From the NCBI GenBank assembly GCA_029256065.1, contig JAQSYT010000011.1:1-33690 (forward strand): 33,690 nt of DNA, in the 5' to 3' direction. The stretch is from Paenibacillaceae bacterium. Its GTDB lineage: Bacteria > Bacillota > Bacilli > Paenibacillales > NBRC-103111. The stretch's first letter is position 1. Every line of letters begins with the position of its first letter. Position numbers and translations under genes: made by a program. This document shows, piece after piece, positions 27,901-33,690 of the stretch. Below the pieces are notes generated by a model. That model saw nothing but the letters and a program-made list of their open reading frames with translations, was not told where the DNA came from and made no database searches.

Positions 27901-30689
27901 TGGTTGGAGGCGAAATAAGCGTAGCCGGATTGGAACAGGGAAGGAAATTCAATATGCCCCTCCGATTTGACCCAGGCGCTGTTAATCAGGAAATCCTCCA
28001 GCATGCTGATGAAAACGGGAATATGATGCCAATAGATGGAGGTCAGGTCCGGCCCCTCGTAGGGATACGCCTCCTTCATCTGATGAAAGATGATCCGGTC
28101 CTGGTAATAGCCCGGGTAATTGCCGAAACGCCCGATCATGGCATGGCGCGCCATGGTATAGAAGAAGGGGTCGCCGGTGTAGACTGACAGCTTCGACAGC
28201 ATGCCCGCCCAGTTGTTCATGGTAATCACATTGCCGTGACCCGGCGTGACCGCATGCTCCGTGCCCATACCCGCCCGGCTGCCCAGCCAGCCGGGGGCTG
28301 TTTCTGTCACCAGCGGCACACCCAGCTCCTGGGAGGACTTCGCTCCGCCATCCGTGTTGCCCAGCCGCCACTGCTTGTCTCCATGCCACCAGAAGTCGAA
28401 GCGGTTGGCAAACAGGGGCCTCGTCCCCGATTTTTCCTCGGTAACCGTATAATCCGTTACGGCGTAGTCGTCATGGTAGCCCGTCATCCAGACCCCGGTC
28501 AGCAGAAGCTCCGCGTTCTCCCGGGCTCCCTCCAGATACCGGGCCTCCCCCGTCGCCTCATAGGCATTCAGCAGAGTAGCCACCACCGGAATATAATCCC
28601 CGTACATAAAGCTGCTGGTAAACCGGGTCTCCCGTTTGGTATTGGGATGGGTGGCCAAATATTGGTCCGCCTGGGCCCGGAGATTGGCCAGATGCTCCTC
28701 GTCGCCGGTAAATTTGTACATAAAGGCCTGGTCGGCCACACCCGCAAGATTGGCCTGGGTGGAGGGCGCCTCCAGAGCATGGTCCAGGAGATATGGCATC
28801 CGCCCCTGGGTCATTTCGTACAGTCCCCCGTAGACATGGGAGGAATAGCTGCTTACGGGACCGCCGACGGGATTGGGCAGATTGCCTGCATATTTGCTCT
28901 GCCCCTCGCCGGTAGTCCGGAAATGCTGCCTCTGCCTGCCCAGCATATAGGCCAATGTGGGCACCGCCCGGAGGTCCAGAATCTCCTCATCCCCCGTCAG
29001 CAAATAGCGCTGAAGCGCCGCCATGCTGTTGGAATGGGTGGTCAGATCCTTCTCCTCCATATTGTAATGGGCCATATTCGCCGGGTCCCAGCCGCCGTAA
29101 TCATCATCCAGCATCAGGTCTGTGGCGTTGTAGATAGCCTCATTGAGGGAATGGAAGTAATTGGTGCGGATATCCCGGACATTGTACAGCTCCTCCGCCA
29201 CATGCTTGAAGGTGCTGTACCAGGAGCCGATTTCATTGACGATCCGGTAGGAAACGGTATACGTGTCCCCCGCATCAAACCGGCTGTGCTCCGTACCGAA
29301 CATGGGCGCAGTAAACTGCGGCCGCACATCCCCCTCGGGTCCCCGCAGAACCAGGCCGAAGGAGGAGGTTTCCGGATAGGCGTAATCCTGGGGAACGGAG
29401 GTGGGGTCCATGACAATCCCCGAGGTCACTTCCCTGCCGCCAAACCGGCTGTTGCCTGCGGCATAATGCAGCGTTGCCATGGGGGTGAACAGGTAGGCCT
29501 CCGGAATAACCGTGGACATGGCGGGCACTGTTTTTTTCACATACAGCAATGGCGCCGTAACCGTCTCATAATCCGCGTAGGGCGTTTCATCGCCGTTGAA
29601 CAGCAGGAAGGAATAGGCGCCCTGCTGCGGAAATTCCGCCTCCAGCGTCACCTTGGGCTCATAGCTCAGACTGTCAAACTCGAACCGCACCGCAAGCTCC
29701 GCCTCTTCATTGGCGAACTGGAGATCAATCCGGTTGGGGCTCACCTGATGGAAGCCAGTAGGAATGAACCACACCGGATACCCGGTCCGAAAAAAATCAT
29801 TGACCACCGTGGTGGCGGTGCCGCCCTCCACAGCCACCTCCTGCTGGAATTGGGCAAACTGCTCATCCTGCCCCACGAACTGGCTGCTTGCCGCTGCCAT
29901 GAGCAGAAAACCCAGCTGTTCGGTCTTCGCCTTTACCCGGGTCCAGGCAGTCCCTTCTTTTATATAAATTTCGTTCTGCACCAAGGGCCCTTCCTGGCCC
30001 TGACCCTTATAAAAGACCACCTTCACCCGCTCGTTCTCCATGGATGCGGTTTCCACCGTCGCCACATCCTCTGTGGCCCATGCGGGAAACTCAGCCGACG
30101 GCAGGAAGCCGAAGGGATTCTCCGGCTGGGCGATAGCCAGCAGCTCCTCCTTGTTTTCCGGGGGAACCAAATCCAGGTCCTTGGTCAGAAAAAAGCCCTC
30201 GCACCGGGCATAAAACGCCGAGGTGTCAATCAGGGCCAGCTCATGCAGCCCCTTGTCCAGAGTGAAGGTTCCCGCCTCCGTCCAGCGGAAGCCCTCCTTG
30301 CCGTGGGCGCCGAACTTCTTGTCCAGCCGCACCCCGTCCACCGCCGCATGGAAGGTCCGTGTGCCGGGCTGGTTATTGGCATAATCCCGGTCCCGGACCC
30401 AGAGCTTGTACTGGCCTGCGGACTGGACATTCACCATAAAGGTGGCAGGCTCCCCCTCGGGATTTTCCTCTTCCTCCGGGCTGACGAAGGAGCGTCCCGT
30501 CACATGGCTTCCGCCCAGTGTCCAGGAGCCGAAGGAGGTAAAGTTGTTGGGCGTGATGTAGTAGTGGAGCTTCTCCTCCCCGCCTGCGGCCGGCGCCGCC
30601 TGCGCTTGGGGCGGAGCAGCCAACTGGGGCATAAAGGCCGTCACTAGCAGAACCGCAGCCAAAACCAGCATTGACAGTCTTTTTTTCAT
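24912..30689 (-). CDS. Giant secreted multidomain protein, putative glycan-active enzyme, truncated by frameshift
   Basis: A protein of 1925 residues. A signal peptide (1-32, ending QAQA-AP) leads a carbohydrate-binding-like beta domain (about 40-170: AGQYKLWVRDRDYANN, KGLHELALID). A beta-rich region (200-490) follows, then a helical region (about 500-905) whose repeats (THSNSMAALQRYLLTGDEE, DQAFMYKFTGDEEHLANLR) suggest an alpha/alpha-toroid like those of polysaccharide lyases or glycosidases. Next come beta domains, three tandem ~100-residue repeats (about 1200-1490), a BspA-type leucine-rich segment (1500-1640) and Ig-like modules to the end. I cannot name the enzyme family. The frame ends in GQPRL-stop where the SLH segment should continue. 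The start at 30689 has GGGAGG 6 nt upstream; ATG 30692 is also possible. It shares a promoter box with the sugar transporter operon. Confidence 0.88.
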   Translation of the reverse strand: MKKRLSMLVLAAVLLVTAFMPQLAAPPQAQAAPAAGGEEKLHYYITPNNFTSFGSWTLGGSHVTGRSFVSPEEEENPEGEPATFMVNVQSAGQYKLWVRDRDYANNQPGTRTFHAAVDGVRLDKKFGAHGKEGFRWTEAGTFTLDKGLHELALIDTSAFYARCEGFFLTKDLDLVPPENKEELLAIAQPENPFGFLPSAEFPAWATEDVATVETASMENERVKVVFYKGQGQEGPLVQNEIYIKEGTAWTRVKAKTEQLGFLLMAAASSQFVGQDEQFAQFQQEVAVEGGTATTVVNDFFRTGYPVWFIPTGFHQVSPNRIDLQFANEEAELAVRFEFDSLSYEPKVTLEAEFPQQGAYSFLLFNGDETPYADYETVTAPLLYVKKTVPAMSTVIPEAYLFTPMATLHYAAGNSRFGGREVTSGIVMDPTSVPQDYAYPETSSFGLVLRGPEGDVRPQFTAPMFGTEHSRFDAGDTYTVSYRIVNEIGSWYSTFKHVAEELYNVRDIRTNYFHSLNEAIYNATDLMLDDDYGGWDPANMAHYNMEEKDLTTHSNSMAALQRYLLTGDEEILDLRAVPTLAYMLGRQRQHFRTTGEGQSKYAGNLPNPVGGPVSSYSSHVYGGLYEMTQGRMPYLLDHALEAPSTQANLAGVADQAFMYKFTGDEEHLANLRAQADQYLATHPNTKRETRFTSSFMYGDYIPVVATLLNAYEATGEARYLEGARENAELLLTGVWMTGYHDDYAVTDYTVTEEKSGTRPLFANRFDFWWHGDKQWRLGNTDGGAKSSQELGVPLVTETAPGWLGSRAGMGTEHAVTPGHGNVITMNNWAGMLSKLSVYTGDPFFYTMARHAMIGRFGNYPGYYQDRIIFHQMKEAYPYEGPDLTSIYWHHIPVFISMLEDFLINSAWVKSEGHIEFPSLFQSGYAYFASNQFGYAPGRFYGEEDMWLWLDRGIIQPDTVEIDYIAARKDGVLGLALMNEGNGEIASTIKLGEKTGAAGQYAGTATVYEADGSTSTIQVANGQFDIVIPAKGIRSVVLHGISGVHTPAFANADFQLSNYTEDTRVEHTRGEGHVIQVEPDSYYAYIYTEDMNNTASKLSISYSIGEESFTAEKTGYPYEFLIKVEDASKPFRYQLTATKPDGQTEQLGGGELKPYDFSKPGIDTGTEAEGRTVDFYAGGTYSGTGEGRLQVSVPAEDFFPLLPTADGLKDRRVTGTLTNPADGTVKTLDSVITSSQPESGGTVLLSIKPTGQVPLADYSGWTISLRVAVPERLAVQYKQVAVPVSFTGMHAGNNEIRLVVPLSAFPFDLAEHPLNGLRIAGTLTHKTNQSVLQLDSVIRRHEPRSGGTTAVLVVEPTAAVPLADYKDYDFNIAADVPKGWEAAPFTVPFDPNVTTIGTVANPKTLKLVAQLAKVPFTFTEDSLNGYRITGEIRNKNDGTILKLDSFILDSGFRASNPSQIELVVPAGSRVPWSAYSSSVYSFQMTVYPQVPGVWNQGALQEGEFLYRLNPAGDSVTVTGYTGRGTAAVPAALAGLPVTGIGPSAFQNKGLTAVSLPPSIEIIGCSAFRDNALTHVVVPAQAGSIGDAAFRLNALSEFAVGGADAVFGKEVLASNPAGLTVYGYEGSTAQAYAAANGHSFAPIGTPALSFQPDGSDSWSRTAAVEVAASPAGAAGLLAVWSESGETPGSDAAWVAVQPDGVVASTPGASGSWYLHLRAEDAAGQPVYGHSRPFLLDNEAPALEVSMQTEDGVLYTPGTWTSRGVTVSVYGADRHSGLAAFWVSRDGGAQWTDVTAGPQLVLEEEGIHSLRFKAADLAGNEGFAEHAVKISKSGLQLSLTLQGADGGAYASGSWSRQTVTAEVYAANIQGPAVTLLDYSPDGESAWQPYGAPLVYSQDGEYGLWLRVEDELDHRLTEHAVIRIDGQPRL

Positions 30690-30739
30690 CATTTGCCTCC
30701 CTTTGTCCGCGTGGTAAGCGGAGCATGTATTCAAGCTCG

Positions 30740-30793
30740 ATACTAGATTTGAAAGGGCTTACAAACAATCCCGCTCCGTTTACTTTTGGGGAG
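30740..30793 (-). promoter_or_regulatory. Promoter of the giant surface protein gene with shared regulatory box
   Basis: On the minus strand, TTGTTT (30763-30768) and TAGTAT (30740-30745) are spaced by 17 bp. Upstream (30769-30793) is CTCCCCAAAAGTAAA then CGGAGCGGGA, running into the -35. The block from GAGCGGGATTGTTTG closely matches the transporter promoter. Confidence 0.7.
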
Positions 30794-30828
30794 GCAAATT
30801 ATAGGTTGGGCAACTTTTACCTGCAATC

Positions 30829-30878
30829 CAAAAAAAAGACTGCTCCTCCGCCATCACAATGGCATGGAAACAGTCCTT
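30829..30878 (-). terminator. Rho-independent terminator after the U32 gene
   Basis: AAGACTG (30836-30842) pairs with CAGTCCTT (30871-30878), with an inner stem GCCAT/ATGGC (30850-30854 and 30859-30863). The minus-strand transcript ends in a run of nine T residues. It lies just past the stop codon and isolates the giant-protein promoter. Confidence 0.8.
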
Positions 30879-30886
30879 GTTTTTCC

Positions 30887-33403
30887 TTAGCGTGTCAATT
30901 GCCCCCGGGTGACCCCCAGCTGGTTGGTGGCCTTCAGCGTTTTCCACACCTGTGTCCCGGTAATCCGTCCTGCCATGGCGTCCCGGTACAGCTTAATCAC
31001 TTCCTGTACCTTTTCTGCCGACTCCTCCAGAAATTCGATACGGAACCGGGATACGCCCAGTTCGATAAAATGCTGCAGATATTCAGCCCCGGATTGCTCG
31101 ATGGCATTGTATACCGTATTGCGGCAGCCGTCATCCACCCGGACAGGATGGGAGAAGCCAACCCGGTCCTTCAGGGAAACCCGGTGCTCCTCGCAGGGCC
31201 GTCCGCAATTGGTGTAATCCGTGCCTTCGCTCAGGAAGGTGCAGTACACACAATGCTCCGTATGGAACATAGGCATATGCTGCTGGATGACTACCTCCAT
31301 CCTGGAGGTGTCCGACCGCTCCATCAGGTCCGTCATCTGCTGGATGTTCAAATCATAGGAGGGCACAATCCATGAGCAGCCCGCCTCCAGAAAAAGAGCC
31401 GCCGCCTTGTGGTTGGCAATATTCAGGGAGTAGTCCCCAACCAGCTCAGGCATACGCTCCAGGGGAGACTCCTTTCCACTTTCTAGAAAAGCCTGCAGGG
31501 CTCCGGTATTTCTGACCAGCACGGCATCCGGCTGCAGCCGCAGAATATTGCGGAAGTACCCGCCCTCTCCCGGCATATGAATCCGGGGAGCGGCCAAGCC
31601 AATCTCATGGCCGGGTCCGGCCGCCCGGACTGCCTGTACCGCTTCGGGAAATTGCTTGATAAATTCAAAGTCGGCGTATATCCGTCCGATTCCGCACTCC
31701 AACGCTGCCCGGACCTGCTCCATACTTCTGCACAGCACCGTCAGTTCAGGCTTCACGACGGCAACGTTCTCCGGCTTCACCTGATGCGAATCCTCATAAA
31801 CCCGGATTTGGCGCATGGAGTATTCCGGTGCTTTCCGGCGTTTGTCCTCCAGCTCCTCCACCGCTTCCCGGCGCAGCCGGTTCAGCTCCCGCATAGGCAG
31901 AATCAGCTCGCCCTTCAGATGGACCTCCATCTTTTCCAGTTCAAACAGAGTTCCGCCTGTCCGTCCCAGCTGCTCCTCCAGAAAAGCCTGGTCCATGGGA
32001 CGCTTCATGGCCTGCTCCAGCATCAGCTCGGACTCTTTATAGATACAATCCCCTGTTTCCATATCCGTCCACCAGGTGCGGAGCGGTTCTCCCAGGGAAC
32101 CCGCTACCCGTACAGCAAGAGGGAACACGCGATAGGGCTTTTCTGTTTCGAAGGTTTGACGCAGCCGCTTGTCCAGCTTGAGATCGCTGGTTTTCCAAAT
32201 CCGGTTGCCAGGGTTGATCTTCGTGACATCCACGTCATTCCGCCCCATAATAATCCGTACCGTTCCCTCAGGAAATTCCCCTTCCACCTTTTGCTCGCCG
32301 AGCCAAAGGTCATATACCCGTCCGCCTTCTTCCTCCTTGGTAGGATCTCCGGCATCAAATACAATCCCGTCTCCCCGCTTTACAGGCCCTACCAGTTCGC
32401 ACAGCACCGCATCCTTCAGCACTTCCTTCACTCTGCCAAGGTATACACCGCGGCTTTTGGGAAAAGTGCCGTCCAACAGCTTCCGGTGATTGGTACCCTT
32501 CAGGAAGCCGTGGGTGAATCCGCGGGAAAAGCTTTGCTCCAGCTCTCTTATTTCTTCAACGCTGGGACGGGCAGGCTTCCCCTCCAAATGCCGGTCGATA
32601 GCTGCTCTATATTTGGAGGTGACGTTGGCCACATACTCAGGGCTTTTCATCCGTCCTTCTATTTTGAATGAGGATACGCCCGCTTCAATAAGCTCGGGCA
32701 CCAGATCCAAAGCAGCCAGGTCCTTGGGGGACAGCAGATAGGCCACATCTCCCATAGGCTTCACGTCCCCGTCTACCTCCAGATCATAGGGGAGCCGGCA
32801 GGCCTGGGCGCATTCCCCACGGTTGGCGGAGCGTCCACCCCACATTTCACTGGTCAGGCATTGTCCCGAGTACGACACGCATATAGCTCCATGCACAAAA
32901 ATCTCCAGCGGCATCACGGCAGCCTCGCCGATGGTACGGATCTGCCGCAGATTGTTTTCCCGGCCCAGCACCACGCGGCTTAAGCCGTAAGGCTTAATAA
33001 ACTCCACTCCCTCAGCGGAGGTAATGGTCATCTGGGTGGAGCCGTGGATCGGGAAGTCAGAGGAAATCTCCCGGATCATCCGGACCAGGCCCAGATCCTG
33101 CACAATAACGGCGTCCACTCCCGCTTTAACGCAGGCTTCCACCAGTTGGCGGGCGTCGTCCAATTCATTTTCGAATACGAGGATATTAAACGTCAAAAAA
33201 CCTTTTACCCCATACATATGCAAAAACGCCATAATATCCGGAAGCTCGTCCATGGTGAAATTATTGGCCCGGGCTCTGGCATTGAACTTCTCTACGCCGA
33301 AATAAACGGCATCAGCCCCGTTGGCTACGGCCGCCCGCATACATTCCCAGTCTCCCGCCGGGGCAAGCAGCTCAACATCCTTCTGATCTATGTGAACAGA
33401 CAT
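30887..33403 (-). CDS. U32 family protein, RlhA/YdcP-like with C-terminal extension
   Basis: An 838-residue member of the U32 family, once called peptidases; several members are now known as prephenate-dependent RNA hydroxylases (E. coli RlhA/YdcP modifies 23S rRNA C2501, TrhP modifies tRNA). The signature EIFVHGAICVSYSGQC is at 167-182. The four cysteines C175, C182, C198 and C202 (RGECAQACRL) are positioned for an iron-sulfur cluster. SSFKIEGRMKSPEYVA is the second conserved U32 block. The protein is about 180 residues longer than E. coli RlhA. Its extension contains a further Cys-rich patch, HCVYCTFLSEGTDYTNCGRPC, typical of long Firmicutes versions. The start at 33403 has AGGAGG 11 nt upstream; the longer in-frame start has no ribosome binding site. 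RNA hydroxylation is inferred from the family. Confidence 0.9.
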   Translation of the reverse strand: MSVHIDQKDVELLAPAGDWECMRAAVANGADAVYFGVEKFNARARANNFTMDELPDIMAFLHMYGVKGFLTFNILVFENELDDARQLVEACVKAGVDAVIVQDLGLVRMIREISSDFPIHGSTQMTITSAEGVEFIKPYGLSRVVLGRENNLRQIRTIGEAAVMPLEIFVHGAICVSYSGQCLTSEMWGGRSANRGECAQACRLPYDLEVDGDVKPMGDVAYLLSPKDLAALDLVPELIEAGVSSFKIEGRMKSPEYVANVTSKYRAAIDRHLEGKPARPSVEEIRELEQSFSRGFTHGFLKGTNHRKLLDGTFPKSRGVYLGRVKEVLKDAVLCELVGPVKRGDGIVFDAGDPTKEEEGGRVYDLWLGEQKVEGEFPEGTVRIIMGRNDVDVTKINPGNRIWKTSDLKLDKRLRQTFETEKPYRVFPLAVRVAGSLGEPLRTWWTDMETGDCIYKESELMLEQAMKRPMDQAFLEEQLGRTGGTLFELEKMEVHLKGELILPMRELNRLRREAVEELEDKRRKAPEYSMRQIRVYEDSHQVKPENVAVVKPELTVLCRSMEQVRAALECGIGRIYADFEFIKQFPEAVQAVRAAGPGHEIGLAAPRIHMPGEGGYFRNILRLQPDAVLVRNTGALQAFLESGKESPLERMPELVGDYSLNIANHKAAALFLEAGCSWIVPSYDLNIQQMTDLMERSDTSRMEVVIQQHMPMFHTEHCVYCTFLSEGTDYTNCGRPCEEHRVSLKDRVGFSHPVRVDDGCRNTVYNAIEQSGAEYLQHFIELGVSRFRIEFLEESAEKVQEVIKLYRDAMAGRITGTQVWKTLKATNQLGVTRGQLTR

Positions 33404-33460
33404 TATTATTTTTTCCTCCTCATTACTTATCCTCCGTGAGTCTAGCTCCCGGACTGTTTT

Positions 33461-33469
33461 AGTGTAGCA
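33461..33469 (-). promoter_or_regulatory. Possible extended -10 promoter of the U32 gene
   Basis: On the minus strand TGCTACACT is an extended -10 (TACACT at 33461-33466) without a good -35. It would give a leader of about 50 nt. Confidence 0.35.
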
Positions 33470-33539
33470 TGCTGTCTGCAGCAATTCCATTGCATTTTGA
33501 AAATCACCATGCTATATTAAAGGTCCGGCCACAAAGACG

Positions 33540-33553
33540 ATGAAGCGCTTCAT
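33540..33553. repeat. 14-bp perfect palindrome
   Basis: ATGAAGCGCTTCAT reads the same on both strands. It lies between the divergently oriented U32 gene and tRNA-Ser, 20 bp upstream of the tRNA -35. It could be an operator; its GCGC centre resembles LacI-family sites, but it is 2 bp short of a cre. Confidence 0.4.
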
Positions 33554-33573
33554 AAAATATTTTGTTGCAGCAG

Positions 33574-33602
33574 TTGTATTTTGCGGCTATCTCGGTTACA
33601 AT
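33574..33602 (+). promoter_or_regulatory. Promoter for tRNA-Ser
   Basis: TTGTAT (33574-33579) and TACAAT (33597-33602) are spaced by 17 bp and end about 20 bp before the tRNA. Confidence 0.7.
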
Positions 33603-33622
33603 ATCAAACGTTCGACTTGTAT

Positions 33623-33690
33623 GGAGAGGTGTCCGAGTTTGGTCGAAGGAGCACGATTGGAAATCGTGTAGGCGCCACAAGCGTCTCGAG
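33623..33690 (+). tRNA. tRNA-Ser (anticodon GGA), 3' end cut by window edge
   Basis: The acceptor strand GGAGAGG begins at 33623. The anticodon stem CACGA/TCGTG encloses TTGGAAA, giving anticodon GGA for UCC/UCU serine codons. A long variable arm (around GGCGCCACAAGCGTC) confirms a class II serine tRNA. The T arm and 3' acceptor strand lie beyond the window. Confidence 0.93.

Noticed and set aside
28236-30647. 803-codon plus-strand open frame opposite the giant protein
   Set aside because: It is antisense to a clear secreted protein with a signal peptide and repeats; composition is that of a GC-rich shadow frame.

Overview
The window looks like chromosomal DNA of a Paenibacillaceae bacterium (Paenibacillus or a close relative). 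The evidence is the 5' end of a Bacillales-type 16S rRNA gene, AGGAGG-type ribosome binding sites, a pcrB-pcrA-ligA cluster as in Bacillus, a high-GC sequence, a YesM/YesN-type two-component system beside an LplB/YtcP-type sugar ABC transporter, and SLH-domain surface anchoring. Species cannot be fixed from this. Nearly all genes lie on the minus strand; only three small genes (8447-9979) and the terminal tRNA-Ser are on the plus strand.

Layout. 1-351: start of a ribosomal RNA operon (16S 5' end, leader with a boxA-like element, sigma-A promoter). 460-2601: a divergent Lgt-family membrane protein, an M56 (BlaR1-like) metallopeptidase lacking a sensor domain, and a BlaI-family repressor. Matching palindromic operators overlap both the blaI promoter and the lgt-like promoter. 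2743-8331: pcrB-pcrA-ligA (lipid biosynthesis, helicase, NAD-dependent ligase). 8356-9979: an uncharacterised two-part protein, an exported protein and a small HNH-type protein. 10012-11478: a DUF1835-type gene with a MITE-like element in its leader, then regularly spaced short repeats. 11673-15896: a four-gene operon encoding a GldA/GldF/GldG-like ABC system plus a DUF4340 protein.

16258-30793 is a glycan-utilisation locus. From upstream to downstream it holds a giant secreted multidomain protein whose SLH anchor is cut off by a one-base frameshift, a two-component system (AraC-type response regulator plus YesM-type kinase), two sugar permeases, a solute-binding lipoprotein, and a decayed fragment of a GH38-like alpha-mannosidase. 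Three promoters in this locus (giant protein, two-component operon, transporter operon) carry the same sequence box at an identical distance from the -35 hexamer. That suggests one regulon, probably run by the locally encoded regulator. A perfect cre match lies just downstream of the two-component promoter, suggesting catabolite repression.

30829-33690: a long U32-family (RlhA/YdcP-like) protein, a divergent intergenic region with a 14-bp perfect palindrome, and the start of tRNA-Ser(GGA), cut by the window edge.

The best candidates for something undescribed are (i) the BlaI/M56 module controlling an Lgt paralogue with substitutions at normally conserved positions, and (ii) the three-promoter glycan regulon with its giant surface protein.
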